Shown: piece after piece, positions 16,751 to 25,634 of the stretch
Numbering within the stretch: position 1 is the stretch's first letter
How the letters are laid out: every line of letters begins with the position of its first letter
NCBI GenBank assembly: GCA_002305915.1
Contig: DBRJ01000004.1
Span: forward strand, 204,421 to 268,420
Reading direction: 5' to 3'
Length of the DNA stretch: 64,000 nucleotides
Origin: Pelotomaculum sp. UBA1371
GTDB lineage: Bacteria; Bacillota; Desulfotomaculia; Desulfotomaculales; Pelotomaculaceae
The notes under the pieces: model-generated
Seen by the model: only the letters and a program-made list of their open reading frames with translations
Databases searched by the model: none
What the model was told of the DNA's origin: nothing
Made by a program: the position numbers and the translations under genes

Positions 16751-18118
16751 ATGAAAAAACGCAATTACAAGCAAACCGGCTTAATCTTTTTTCCCGCCTT
16801 TGACTGGGCTATCTCCCCCACCCATCCGGAAAGGGAGGAACGCCTTTTGTATACCCGGGACCAGATTTTTGAAGAAGGGATTATGGATCTTCCCCAAATT
16901 CTTGAGTTTACAGCATCTCTGGCATCAATTCATGATATCGCCAGAACACACTTTTGTGTACCCCGGGTTGAGGACCAGACCATAGAAGCACACTTAATTG
17001 CAGCTGGAGCCGCGATCCTGCTGGCTGAAAGGATCGTAAAGGGTCAGATTGAAAACGGCTTTGCCCTGGTCAGGCCCCCGGGGCACCACGCCATGCGGGT
17101 GGTCCACGGTAACCGGGGTTTCTGCAACATTAACAATGAAGCCATCATGGTGGAATACCTGCGTAGCCGGTACGGCATCAAGCGGGTGGCCATTGTTGAT
17201 ACCGATGTACACCACGGTGACGGTACCCAAAACATTTTCTGGCATGACCCGGACGTATTATTCATATCTTTCCATCAGGACGGGCGAACCATTTTTCCAG
17301 GCACGGGATTTACTTATGAACTGGGCGGCCCGCGAGCTTTTGCCCGAACTATAAATATTCCGCTGCAGCCGGGCACCTCCGATGAAAGCCTGCTCTATGT
17401 GGTTGATAACCTGATCCTGCCGATCCTGAAGGAGTTTAAACCTGATTTTATTGTTAACTCGGCTGGTCAGGACAATCATTTTACAGACCCCCTGGGCAGC
17501 ATGAGGGTAAGCGCCCAGGGTTACGCAAAACTCACCGAAAAACTCCGTCCGGACCTTGCCGTACTGGAGGGAGGTTACGCCATAGAAACAGCTCTTCCTT
17601 ATGTAAACATGGCAATTATTCTAGCCCTGGCTGGACTTGACTACACCAACATACGGGAACCGGACTACTGGTCCGGACGCTTCAAGGAAAGCCCCGACCG
17701 TTCTGGTCAGGTGCGCAAACTTGTGGACCAAATGCTCCATTACTGGCATGTTCGCGATCAGATGCCGCCGGACTCAAGGTACATCCGCGGCCAGTTTTAC
17801 GAAAGAAACAACAGGATTTTCTACGATACCGATTACATTGAAGAACGTCAACTGGAAAGGCTGAAACTTTGTGATCACTGCCCCGGTTATCTATCCATCG
17901 AGTCCTATGCCAATCACGGCTTAGGAAAGTCCGGCAAAGTCAAATGCCTGTCCGTGCCTTTTACAACCTGTGAAAAATGCAGGTCAGAGGCAATAGAAGC
18001 TTATCACCAGGCAAAAAAAAGAGGTATATACCGTTATGTTTACCTTCAGGACAAGTCTGCGGACATCTTTTTTGGATATGATACCGGGAGTGGGAAGGAG
18101 TGGCAATCGGAAGGATAG
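16751..18118 (+). CDS. Histone deacetylase superfamily protein (AcuC/class II-like) with Cys-rich C-terminus
   Basis: A zinc amidohydrolase of the HDAC/acetylpolyamine-deacetylase superfamily, 455 residues. Core landmarks are RPPGHHAM (tandem catalytic histidines), DTDVHHGDGTQNIF (zinc Asp and His), SAGQDNHFTDPLG (second zinc Asp region) and LEGGYA. The region behind the barrel (after about residue 330) is an extra 120 residues with CDHCPGY and CEKC pairs and CLSVPFTTC, which looks like a zinc-binding or iron-sulfur module not normal for this family. ATG 16751 is preferred over ATG 16742 because AAGGGGG lies nine bases before it. The gene begins one base after the hydantoinase-like stop codon. 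Substrate unknown. Confidence 0.83.
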   Translation: MKKRNYKQTGLIFFPAFDWAISPTHPEREERLLYTRDQIFEEGIMDLPQILEFTASLASIHDIARTHFCVPRVEDQTIEAHLIAAGAAILLAERIVKGQIENGFALVRPPGHHAMRVVHGNRGFCNINNEAIMVEYLRSRYGIKRVAIVDTDVHHGDGTQNIFWHDPDVLFISFHQDGRTIFPGTGFTYELGGPRAFARTINIPLQPGTSDESLLYVVDNLILPILKEFKPDFIVNSAGQDNHFTDPLGSMRVSAQGYAKLTEKLRPDLAVLEGGYAIETALPYVNMAIILALAGLDYTNIREPDYWSGRFKESPDRSGQVRKLVDQMLHYWHVRDQMPPDSRYIRGQFYERNNRIFYDTDYIEERQLERLKLCDHCPGYLSIESYANHGLGKSGKVKCLSVPFTTCEKCRSEAIEAYHQAKKRGIYRYVYLQDKSADIFFGYDTGSGKEWQSEG

Positions 18119-18121
18119 CAG

Positions 18122-19960
18122 GTGGACATTTTGCCCAAAATAACGATCCTGGATCCCTTAACTGCAAACCAGATTGCCGCCGGGGAAGTGGTAGAGAGAC
18201 CCTTCTCGGTGGTTAAGGAACTCGTGGAAAACTCAATTGATGCCGGAGCTAAAAGGATTGTCATCGACCTTGAGGAGGGAGGACTGGCATCAATCAGTGT
18301 GTCCGATGACGGATGCGGAATGAGTGAAGAGGACCTGCTCCTGGCCTTTCAGCGTCACGCTACAAGCAAAATAACTTGTTCCCATGACCTCTGCCGGATC
18401 AACACCCTGGGATTCAGGGGGGAAGCTCTTCCCAGTATTGCTTCCATTTCGAAGGTGTCGGTAACAACCAGAACTCACAGCGCCATAAACGGTAGCCGCG
18501 CCACAGTTGAAGGTGGCAACATCGTCGCTGTGGAGCCGGCAGGATGCCCCGCCGGCACTACCGTACTGGTCAGGGATTTGTTTTTTAACACGCCTGCCCG
18601 GCGCAAGGCGATGAAAAGCCCGTCCTCAGAAGGCTCACTATGCGGGGAACTGGTTTCCCGCCTTGCTTTAGCCCGGCCGGATATCCGCTACGAGATGAAA
18701 ACCAGGGGAAGACGTGTATTCTATTCGCCCGGTTCCGGCCGCTTGTTGGACTCTGTTACGGCCGTTTACGGAAAACAACTGGCAAAAGAGATGCTCCCGG
18801 TTAGGTCTGCTGAACAGGGATTAAGCTTGACCGGTCTGACGGGTAAGCCATCCTTGAGCCGCAGCAGCCGCAGCCATATTACTGTAATTATCAACGGCCG
18901 CTATGTGCGATGCCCGGTTGTGACCGCAGCAACTGAGGAAGCTTATCGCTCCTTGCTGCCCCAGGGGCGCCGGCCGGTTACCGTGCTGGCTTTAACGGTA
19001 GCCCCGGAGCTTCTGGATGTAAACGTGCACCCTGCTAAATTAGAGGTTAGACTCTTAGAAGAAGAAAAAATTGCCGGACTGGTGACCCGAACCCTTATGG
19101 AAGCAATCCGGGTAAAAGAAATTATTCCAGCGACAAAAGTAACCCGGCCGGTTCTTGAATCAAGTGAACATAAGGAAAGCCGGTTTCAATTAACCATTCA
19201 CCAACAGCAGGATCAGCAGGTGCCTCCTCCCGGACCGGAAACGGTTATCTGTGAACAGGTCACGGCAAAATACGAAACTGCCGGCCCTGGCTTGTCCCTT
19301 GGAGCGGCAGACCAGGGAACAACAAAACCTTGCCCGAAAGAGGCAGAACCAGCAGAAGAAACGACCGGAGCTTTGCTCAGGAAAAACGAACTGCCTGTTT
19401 TAAACGCCCTGGCCCACCTGACTCCCGTTTATATTCTGGCTGCAGGAAGAGAAGGACTTTATATTGTAGACCAACATGCTGCCCACGAAAGGATCCTTTA
19501 CGAAAGCTACCTGGACCAAAAGGGTCCTAAACAAAGCCAGTGTCTCCTTATTCCATTGATGCTGGAGCTTGATTACAGAGATGCGGCAGTCCTAACCGAA
19601 CGTGTGCTCTGGTTTGCAGATGCCGGTTTTATTCTAGAACATTTCGGAGGTTATTCTTTTTTGCTCAGGGGTGTCCCCACCAGTTTTCCCACCGGGCAAG
19701 AAAAAAATTTATTCCTGGACCTCCTTGACTATTTCAGGGAAAAGGGGCAGGGGCTGGCTCAGGTTGAATTTGAACATCAGCTTTATGCCTCGATGGCCTG
19801 CAGAAATGCCGTCAAAGCAGGAGAAAAACTGTCCAAAGCTTCTATGGATGCGCTCCTGAAAAGTCTGGCCCAAACTGAAAACCCCTTTACTTGCCCCCAT
19901 GGAAGGCCTACAATTATTCATATGTCTTACAGGGATTTGGAAAGCCGCTTCAAACGTTAA
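18122..19960 (+). CDS. mutL: DNA mismatch repair protein MutL
   Basis: GHKL ATPase that couples MutS to downstream repair. Of 612 residues, the N-terminal ATPase shows IAAGEVVERP (about residue 17), ENSIDAGA, SVSDDGCGM, RHATSKI and LGFRGEALPSI. A variable linker (about 345-430) precedes the C-terminal dimerisation domain with DQHAAHERILYE, the endonuclease motif (DQHA-x2-E-x4-E), and ACRNAVKAGE, CPHGRPTII at the end, so this MutL is probably a nicking endonuclease as in Bacillus. GTG start at 18122; a TTG nine bases later is an alternative. Three bases separate it from the preceding gene. Confidence 0.97.
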   Translation: MDILPKITILDPLTANQIAAGEVVERPFSVVKELVENSIDAGAKRIVIDLEEGGLASISVSDDGCGMSEEDLLLAFQRHATSKITCSHDLCRINTLGFRGEALPSIASISKVSVTTRTHSAINGSRATVEGGNIVAVEPAGCPAGTTVLVRDLFFNTPARRKAMKSPSSEGSLCGELVSRLALARPDIRYEMKTRGRRVFYSPGSGRLLDSVTAVYGKQLAKEMLPVRSAEQGLSLTGLTGKPSLSRSSRSHITVIINGRYVRCPVVTAATEEAYRSLLPQGRRPVTVLALTVAPELLDVNVHPAKLEVRLLEEEKIAGLVTRTLMEAIRVKEIIPATKVTRPVLESSEHKESRFQLTIHQQQDQQVPPPGPETVICEQVTAKYETAGPGLSLGAADQGTTKPCPKEAEPAEETTGALLRKNELPVLNALAHLTPVYILAAGREGLYIVDQHAAHERILYESYLDQKGPKQSQCLLIPLMLELDYRDAAVLTERVLWFADAGFILEHFGGYSFLLRGVPTSFPTGQEKNLFLDLLDYFREKGQGLAQVEFEHQLYASMACRNAVKAGEKLSKASMDALLKSLAQTENPFTCPHGRPTIIHMSYRDLESRFKR

Positions 19961-19987
19961 AAACCCTTCAAAAGGAGCTATGGAGAC

Positions 19988-20797
19988 TTGGGGTGCCATC
20001 AGCAGAAAAAAAGCTTTGCCGTAACCACTTCTCACCGGCCGGCAAAGGTCAACACCGACCTGGGCAAACATTTTGCGAAAAACTTGGGAGTACCCTTCGC
20101 GGAAAGAAATGATTTATCCTTAAAGACCCTGGCTGATGTTTTGAAGGTAAGGGGCCTTGTGGTGGTAGCTGCCAACCGGGTTTCTTATTTTGAAGGAGGT
20201 CAAGAATTTTTTTTCCATCCAGGCCTTGCCAGTTTGCGTATAAAGGAGCTGAAAAATGGGAAAACTGACCAAATGATTAAAGCCATGTCCTTACATCCCG
20301 GGGATAATGTCCTGGACTGTACTCTGGGCCTGGGTTCCGACGCCATCGTCGCCAGCTTTGTTACAGGCACCGAAGGGAGGATCACCGGATTGGAAGATTC
20401 CTGCGTCATAGCGGCGCTGGTTCAGCACGGCCTGACAACTTATCCCGAACCCGAAAAGGACCTGGCCCTGGCCATGCGGAGAATCAGGGTGATTAACGTT
20501 AATTATAAAGAATACCTTGCCGGTTTAGCTCCCCGGAGTTACGACATCGTGTATTTCGACCCGATGTTTCGTATACCCAGGCGCCATTCGCCTGCAATGG
20601 ACACCATCAGGACACTGGCCAATCCGCACCCCCTGGACCGTGAGACTGTCGACCTTGCTCTAAAGGCAGCGGCCAGGAGAGTCGTCATGAAGGAAAGACG
20701 GGGAAGTACCGAGTTCCAGCGCCTGGGATTCCATAGGATTGAAGGAGGAAGATACGCTCCTGTTGTCTACGGGGTAATTGAGAGGAAGAGCCTGTAA
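19988..20797 (+). CDS. Class I SAM-dependent methyltransferase, unknown target
   Basis: A 269-residue protein with a Rossmann-type methyltransferase fold. LHPGDNVLDCTLGLGSDAIVAS (about residue 98) carries the glycine-rich SAM loop, ITGLEDS holds the acidic residue for the ribose, and DIVYFDPMF (about 186) is the D-P-x-F catalytic-type motif found in N-methyltransferases and RsmJ-like enzymes. The start is TTG at 19988, ten bases behind AAAGGAG; the ATG at 19980 leads to a stop after 14 codons. It sits between mutL and miaA, with miaA starting one base after its stop. An RNA target is plausible from the neighbours and from RsmJ likeness but is inference. Confidence 0.75.
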   Translation: MGCHQQKKSFAVTTSHRPAKVNTDLGKHFAKNLGVPFAERNDLSLKTLADVLKVRGLVVVAANRVSYFEGGQEFFFHPGLASLRIKELKNGKTDQMIKAMSLHPGDNVLDCTLGLGSDAIVASFVTGTEGRITGLEDSCVIAALVQHGLTTYPEPEKDLALAMRRIRVINVNYKEYLAGLAPRSYDIVYFDPMFRIPRRHSPAMDTIRTLANPHPLDRETVDLALKAAARRVVMKERRGSTEFQRLGFHRIEGGRYAPVVYGVIERKSL

Positions 20798-20798
20798 G

Positions 20799-21752
20799 AT
20801 GGGTAATAACATTTGGAAACTTCCCCCTCTTGTAGTAATCGCCGGACCCACAGCCACCGGTAAGAGTGAAGTTGGCGTAATGTTGGCTGAAAAAATGGGC
20901 GGGCAAATTATTTCCGCAGATTCAGCCCTGGTTTACAGGGGTATGAATATCGGTACGGCCAAACCCACTTCTGCTGAGATGCGGGGTATAACTCACCATC
21001 TCATTGACATCGTGGATCCGGACCAGGAATACAGTGTAGCGGTTTTTCAGGAGCAAGCCCGGAAAATCATTTCGAATCTTGCCAGTAGAAAGATCCTGCC
21101 CGTCATGGTGGGCGGAACAGGACTTTATATCCGCGCAGTAGTTGATCCATACGATTTCAGCGACACTAAAGGGGACCCTTTTTTGCGGAACCGTCTCTTA
21201 AAAGAGGCCAGTCTTGACGGTCCTGAGGCACTTCACGGAAAACTTCTGGAAGTGGATCCCGTTACTGCCTCGAGACTTCATCCCAGGGATTTGAGACGGG
21301 TTATTCGCGCCCTGGAGGTTTACTATTTAACCGGGAAAACCATATCAAGCCACCAGAACAGGGATGAAACCTACAAACCCCGGTACAACCTTTTTATGTT
21401 TGGACTTACAATGGCCAGGGAAAGGCTCTATAGACGCATTGAGCTGAGAGTGGACAACATGATTTCGGCCGGGCTGGTAGACGAAGTCCGGCGGCTTTTA
21501 AAAAAGGGCTATGGCCCGGAACTGAGTTCCATGCGCAGCCTGGGCTATAAAGAGATAATTTATTACCTTTCAGGTGAGTTAACCCTGGAACAGGCTGTAG
21601 AAACTTTAAAAAGGAATACCAGGCGTTTTGCCAAAAGGCAGTTAACCTGGTTTCGCCGGGATCAAAGAATAAGATGGTTAGATCTGGATAAGCTGGATTG
21701 TTTAGACATAGTAGCCCAAGAAATAACAAAATCACTGGAAGGAGTATTATAA
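20799..21752 (+). CDS. miaA: tRNA dimethylallyltransferase MiaA
   Basis: Adds the dimethylallyl group to A37 of tRNAs reading UNN codons, making the substrate of MiaB. The 317 residues begin with the P-loop GPTATGKSEVG (about residue 14) and show ISADSALVYRGMNIGTAKP (tRNA base contact Asp), THHLIDIVDPD, GGTGLYIRAV (about 100) and the C-terminal RNTRRFAKRQLTWFRRD. ATG at 20799 is chosen since the family starts here; a TTG start seven codons earlier would lie inside the previous gene. hfq follows 53 bp later, as in many bacteria. Confidence 0.96.
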   Translation: MGNNIWKLPPLVVIAGPTATGKSEVGVMLAEKMGGQIISADSALVYRGMNIGTAKPTSAEMRGITHHLIDIVDPDQEYSVAVFQEQARKIISNLASRKILPVMVGGTGLYIRAVVDPYDFSDTKGDPFLRNRLLKEASLDGPEALHGKLLEVDPVTASRLHPRDLRRVIRALEVYYLTGKTISSHQNRDETYKPRYNLFMFGLTMARERLYRRIELRVDNMISAGLVDEVRRLLKKGYGPELSSMRSLGYKEIIYYLSGELTLEQAVETLKRNTRRFAKRQLTWFRRDQRIRWLDLDKLDCLDIVAQEITKSLEGVL

Positions 21753-21805
21753 GATTTGTAGAAAGACATTAAGAAAAAAAATATCCATCGGAGGGAGCTC
21801 CTAAA

Positions 21806-22048
21806 ATGACAAAACCTCAAATTAATTTACAAGATGCCTTTTTGAACCAGGTCAGGAAGGAAACTATCCCCGTTACTATTTTCCTTATAAACGGCTTTCA
21901 GCTGAAAGGAATGGTCAGGGGCTTTGATAACTTTACGGTCATCCTGGAAAGCGACGGAAAACAACTTATGGTCTACAAGCATGCAATTTCTACAGTTAGC
22001 CCGCTCAAACCGGTAAGCACCTCATTTTCTGAAACAAAGGGCTCCTGA
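21806..22048 (+). CDS. hfq: RNA chaperone Hfq
   Basis: Sm-like hexameric RNA-binding protein. The 80 residues include the N-terminal helix ([20 protein letters not shown]), Sm1 motif ([19 protein letters not shown]) and Sm2 motif ([14 protein letters not shown], the YKHA being diagnostic). The C-terminal tail is short as in Firmicutes. ATG follows GGAGGGAGCTCCTAAA. It lies behind miaA and in front of a terminator. Confidence 0.97.
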   Translation: MTKPQINLQDAFLNQVRKETIPVTIFLINGFQLKGMVRGFDNFTVILESDGKQLMVYKHAISTVSPLKPVSTSFSETKGS

Positions 22049-22062
22049 TTACGGCACGGCTG

Positions 22063-22088
22063 GCCTCTCCACCGAGAGGCTTATTTAT
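22063..22088 (+). terminator. Rho-independent terminator behind hfq
   Basis: GCCTCTC (22063-22069) and GAGAGGC (22074-22080) form a seven-pair stem with a CACC loop, followed by TTATTTATT. It closes the mutS-mutL-miaA-hfq block. Confidence 0.8.
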
Positions 22089-22158
22089 TGGTCGTAAAAG
22101 TCCACCCCGGGCGTATACTGTTAATGACGGATAGCCCTTAGGGAGGTGGCGGAACCCC

Positions 22159-23112
22159 TTGAAAATCAATATTTGGAACAGCCACGAGCCTGACGGCACT
22201 GCGCGGAGAGGTGTATTAAAAACCCTTAAAACGCAGTATTCCATCCAGCCCGCCAGTAAGGCTTCCCGTGCTCCGGAAGACTCCCATCCACGGAACAACG
22301 CCCGGGAAATAATGATGGAGTTAAACAACCTGACCGGGCTTCACGAAGTAAAAAAGTTAATCCGGGAGATTTATGCCTTTGTAGAGATTCAAAAGAGAAG
22401 ACAGAAGGAAAGACTTGCTACAGAACCCCTGGTGCTGCATATGATTTTTAAAGGAAACCCGGGTACAGGAAAAACTACAGTGGCGAGGATCCTGGGTAAG
22501 CTTATGAAAGAGGTGGGTGTACTCCCCAGGGGTCATCTGATCGAAGTTGAACGTGCCGACCTGGTGGGAGAATTCATCGGTCACACAGCACAAAAAACCA
22601 GGGAGCAGATAAAAAAAGCCCTGGGGGGAATCCTTTTTATTGATGAGGCATACTCCCTGGCCAGGGGCGGTGAAAAAGACTTCGGGAAAGAGGCCATTGA
22701 TGCCCTGGTTAAGGGGATGGAAGACCACAGGGACAACCTGATCCTGATTCTGGCCGGCTATCAGGAAGAAATGGACTGGTTTGTAGAAATAAACCCCGGT
22801 ATGCGTTCCCGTTTCCCCGTGCATATATCATTTCCCGATTATACCACCGGAGAACTTCTGGACATAGCAGACTTAATGCTTCAACAAAAGCAATACAGCC
22901 TTTCCAACGGAGCCAGGGAGGAACTCCGTTATTCTATCGAAAAAGAACACAAGCGGCACGAACACAGCGGCAATGCCAGGCTAGTGCGGAATATGATTGA
23001 ACGAGCCATCCGCCGGCAGGCGGTCCGGTTGCTGGAACAAAAAGGTGACCTGAGCCGCGAGGATCTTATGCTTATAATAAGGGAGGACATGGAAGGATTC
23101 CGGAAGGAATAG
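22159..23112 (+). CDS. spoVK: SpoVK/CbxX-CfxQ family AAA ATPase
   Basis: A 317-residue AAA+ protein of the CbbX/SpoVK type. An N-terminal tail of about 50 residues without clear likeness leads to LTGLHEVKKLIREIYAF, Walker A GNPGTGKTTVA (about residue 104), the pore-loop region (LVGEFIGHTAQKT), Walker B GILFIDEAYSLAR (about 153) and the arginine-finger region NPGMRSRFPVHI. In Bacillus subtilis spoVK lies close behind hfq and is needed for spore maturation; the location here (hfq, then this gene, then a ynbB-like gene) is the same. TTG start at 22159 behind GGGAGGTGG. Confidence 0.88.
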   Translation: MKINIWNSHEPDGTARRGVLKTLKTQYSIQPASKASRAPEDSHPRNNAREIMMELNNLTGLHEVKKLIREIYAFVEIQKRRQKERLATEPLVLHMIFKGNPGTGKTTVARILGKLMKEVGVLPRGHLIEVERADLVGEFIGHTAQKTREQIKKALGGILFIDEAYSLARGGEKDFGKEAIDALVKGMEDHRDNLILILAGYQEEMDWFVEINPGMRSRFPVHISFPDYTTGELLDIADLMLQQKQYSLSNGAREELRYSIEKEHKRHEHSGNARLVRNMIERAIRRQAVRLLEQKGDLSREDLMLIIREDMEGFRKE

Positions 23113-23178
23113 ACGTAAAATAGTACAATTAATGAAATATAATTAAAAGTAATAATTTATTAAATCAAGGAGAAATTG

Positions 23179-24426
23179 ATGTCAATAAGACATGAGTATA
23201 ACCTGGAAAAGCTGGCCGGGGAAGTAGAAGAAGAAGTCCAGTACATTTACCGCGCTATTGAAAAAAGAGCACTTATAAACCATGCCAAAGTTCTGAAAGC
23301 ATTTAACAGAGCCCGGGTCAGCGACTTTCACCTCAAGGGGACAACAGGTTACGGATATGGAGATTGTGGAAGGGAAGTCCTGGAAAATATCTATGCGGAT
23401 ATTTTCAGGGCTGAGAAAGCGCTTGTGCGGGGGCAGATTGTGTCAGGCACTCATGCCATTGCCCTGTGTCTTTTCGGGATCCTGCGTCCCGGGGACGAAC
23501 TCCTGTCCGTACAGGGAGAACCCTATGACACCCTGGGAGAAATGATCGGACTGCGCGGGCATGCTTACGGCTCATTGAGGGAATTAGGCATCATCTACCG
23601 TCAGGTTGAACCCGTAGCTCAAGGCATAGATTACTCCGCGGTAAGACAGGCTTTGAGCGAAAAGACAAGGATGGTTATGCTCCAACGTTCAAGGGGTTAT
23701 GGAAACGGTCCATCCCTTGGAATTACTGCTATGCGCTCTGTTATCAAATATATCCGGCAATTGAAGCCCGATACGGTTATTTTTGTAGACAACTGTTACG
23801 GTGAGTTTGTGGAAGAGGAGGAACCCATTGAAGCAGGAGCCGACCTTGTAGCTGGCTCACTGATTAAGAACCCCGGGGGCGGGCTTGCTCCAACCGGAGG
23901 TTATGTGGCAGGTCATTCCAAATACGTAGAGATGGCTGCCAACAGGTGGAGCGCACCGGGCCTGGGCGCTGAAATCGGGCCTTCAGCGGAATATCAAAGA
24001 CTTCTTTTCCAGGGACTCTACCTCGCTCCCCATACTGTGGCGGAAGCATTGAAGGGCGCTGTTTTTACGGCAAGGCTATTCGAAAAACTAGGATATGAAG
24101 TTTCACCGGCTTATAACGGCCGGCGGAATGATATTGTTCAGGTAATCCGCCTTGGCACTGCAGAAAAAATGCTGGCTTTTTGCAGAGGCCTGCAGTCTGC
24201 TTCCCCGGTTGATGCCCACGTACGGCCGGAGGCAAGCAACATGCCGGGTTATGATGACCCGGTGCTCATGGCTGCGGGAACCTTCGTCCAGGGGGCATCT
24301 CTGGAGTTGAGCGCCGACGGCCCGCTTCGCCCGCCCTATGATATTTATTTCCAAGGCGGACTTTCGAAAGAATATATCCGTCTGGCAGTTCTTGCAGCAG
24401 CAAGGGAATTGCTTGATTGTGACTAG
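23179..24426 (+). CDS. YnbB-like PLP-dependent enzyme (methionine gamma-lyase family / aluminium resistance protein)
   Basis: A 415-residue fold-type I PLP enzyme of the YnbB group. Landmarks are FHLKGTTGYGYGD (about residue 50), VSGTHAIALCLFGILRPGDELL (about 90), VDNCYGEFVEEEEPIEAGADLVAGSLIKNPGGG (about 205-238, the lysine in SLIKNPGGG being the PLP lysine) and GQ-type C-terminal motif FVQGASLELSADGP. ATG 23179 has the best distance to AAGGAG; a TTG three bases before it is also possible. It follows the spoVK-like gene as in Bacillus. The physiological substrate of this family is not settled. Confidence 0.88.
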   Translation: MSIRHEYNLEKLAGEVEEEVQYIYRAIEKRALINHAKVLKAFNRARVSDFHLKGTTGYGYGDCGREVLENIYADIFRAEKALVRGQIVSGTHAIALCLFGILRPGDELLSVQGEPYDTLGEMIGLRGHAYGSLRELGIIYRQVEPVAQGIDYSAVRQALSEKTRMVMLQRSRGYGNGPSLGITAMRSVIKYIRQLKPDTVIFVDNCYGEFVEEEEPIEAGADLVAGSLIKNPGGGLAPTGGYVAGHSKYVEMAANRWSAPGLGAEIGPSAEYQRLLFQGLYLAPHTVAEALKGAVFTARLFEKLGYEVSPAYNGRRNDIVQVIRLGTAEKMLAFCRGLQSASPVDAHVRPEASNMPGYDDPVLMAAGTFVQGASLELSADGPLRPPYDIYFQGGLSKEYIRLAVLAAARELLDCD

Positions 24427-24465
24427 AAAAACCTTAAGGGGAAATACATGCCGGTATCCGGCTTG

Positions 24466-24500
24466 AACTGAAAAACACTTTCAGTTGGAATTTTAGAATT
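24466..24500 (+). terminator. Possible terminator behind the ynbB-like gene
   Basis: AACTGAAA (24466-24473) pairs perfectly with TTTCAGTT (24479-24486) around AACAC. A T-rich stretch (TTTTAGAATTTTTT) follows after a few bases. The low G+C stem makes this uncertain. Confidence 0.4.
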
Positions 24501-24573
24501 TTTTGAATTTTATCGGTTTCCCAGGAAGGGTTTATCATGTTTTCGTCAAAAGCCTAATTAAAGTCCAAACATA

Positions 24574-24617
24574 GTTAAGGCGTGGTGCTGTTATGGTTAA
24601 GGCAGGGTGCTGTTATG
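24574..24617 (+). repeat. 22-bp tandem duplication over the lysR start
   Basis: Two adjacent 22-bp copies (24574-24595 and 24596-24617) that both begin GTTAAGGC and end GGTGCTGTTATG; they differ at two positions. Each copy ends with an ATG; the second is the start of the LysR regulator, the first opens a ten-codon frame. Confidence 0.9.
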
Positions 24618-24625
24618 AATTTTAA
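24593..24625 (+). CDS. Possible ten-codon leader peptide overlapping the lysR start
   Basis: The ATG of the first repeat copy begins MVKAGCCYEF and stops with TAA at 24623-24625, overlapping the lysR ATG (24615) in another frame. Ribosomes reading it would end on the lysR start, allowing translational coupling. It has two adjacent cysteine codons. It may equally be an accident of the duplication. Confidence 0.3.
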   Translation: MVKAGCCYEF

Positions 24626-25532
24626 GCAGTTGGAGGCATTCTTATGGGTTGCTGAACTGCAAAGTTTTACTAAAGCAGCCCGTCAGTTGTATATAAGTCA
24701 GCCGGCTATCAGCTTTCAGATTAAAGCGCTGGAAGAAGACCTCCAGGCGCCCTTGTTTCAACGTGGGGATAAAAAGGTCATGCTCACCGAGGCGGGGCGG
24801 GTTCTGTACCCCGAAGCAAAAAAAATGCTGAGGCACTATCAGAAGATCAAAGAAGGTCTGGAAGACTTGAAAGGTCTAAAAACAGGACATCTCATGGTCG
24901 GCGCCAGCACCATCCCCGGCGAGTACATCCTTCCTCTGTTGATTGGCGGATTCAAAAAAAAATACCCGGGGATAGATATCACTTTAAAGGTTGCCGGAAG
25001 CAGTCAGGTGGCCAGGTGGGTCCGGCAGAGGGAGATTGACCTTGGTATTACCGGTGTGCCCTATAATAATGAGGGTATCCATTGTGTTCCCTGGTTGAAG
25101 GATCAGCTGATCCTAATCGCGCCACCTTCTCACCAGTGGGCTAAGCTGATTCAGGGCATTGCTGTTGCTGATTTAAAAAACGGAACCATGGTCCTGCGGG
25201 AACAGGGTTCGGGAACACGGCGAACATTGGAAAAAAAATTGGAGGAAAAAAAAATAGACCTGGATAAAATTCCCTGCGCCATGGAATTGGGCAGCACAAG
25301 GGCAGTAATCACAGCTGTTGAAGCGGGATTGGGTGTGAGCATTGTTTCCAGATACGCCGTTCAGGAGGCCCTGGAATTGGGGAGAGTTGTGGAGGTTCCA
25401 TTGGTTGGACTGGATCTGGCCCGGTCCCTCTATCAACTCCGGCACTCCCAGGGACCAGGAGGCTTCGCCGTAGAGGCTTTTGTAAATTTTATAAGTGACA
25501 GGGATATCTGCAAACGCTTCCTGCGAGAGTAG
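24615..25532 (+). CDS. LysR-family transcriptional regulator
   Basis: A 305-residue LysR regulator: winged helix at the N-terminus (MNFKQLEAFLWVAELQSFTK, SQPAISFQIKALEEDL, LFQRGDKKVMLTEAG) and a periplasmic-binding-like effector domain (about residue 90 on; VGASTIPGEYILPLLIGGFKKKYP). The effector-domain opening resembles the CysL/selenium-metabolism-associated group. ATG 24615 is used because the family always begins MNFKQLE; an upstream in-frame GTG at 24582 would add unconserved residues. No divergent gene exists, so its target is not obvious. A strong terminator overlaps the stop codon. Confidence 0.9.
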   Translation: MNFKQLEAFLWVAELQSFTKAARQLYISQPAISFQIKALEEDLQAPLFQRGDKKVMLTEAGRVLYPEAKKMLRHYQKIKEGLEDLKGLKTGHLMVGASTIPGEYILPLLIGGFKKKYPGIDITLKVAGSSQVARWVRQREIDLGITGVPYNNEGIHCVPWLKDQLILIAPPSHQWAKLIQGIAVADLKNGTMVLREQGSGTRRTLEKKLEEKKIDLDKIPCAMELGSTRAVITAVEAGLGVSIVSRYAVQEALELGRVVEVPLVGLDLARSLYQLRHSQGPGGFAVEAFVNFISDRDICKRFLRE

Positions 25533-25553
25533 GAAGCGTTTGCAGTTTTATTT
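25511..25553 (+). terminator. Strong terminator overlapping the lysR stop
   Basis: CAAACGCTTCCT (25511-25522) and AGGAAGCGTTTG (25531-25542) form a perfect 12-pair stem, followed by CAGTTTTATTTT. The stop codon TAG lies at the loop/3' arm border. Confidence 0.88.
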
Positions 25554-25634
25554 TGTTCCATTTTGCTTATTTAGTTCTTAAATAGCAGGAAATTTCGGAG
25601 ATTTTGTCTAAATAAACTCTACGGAGATTTTACA

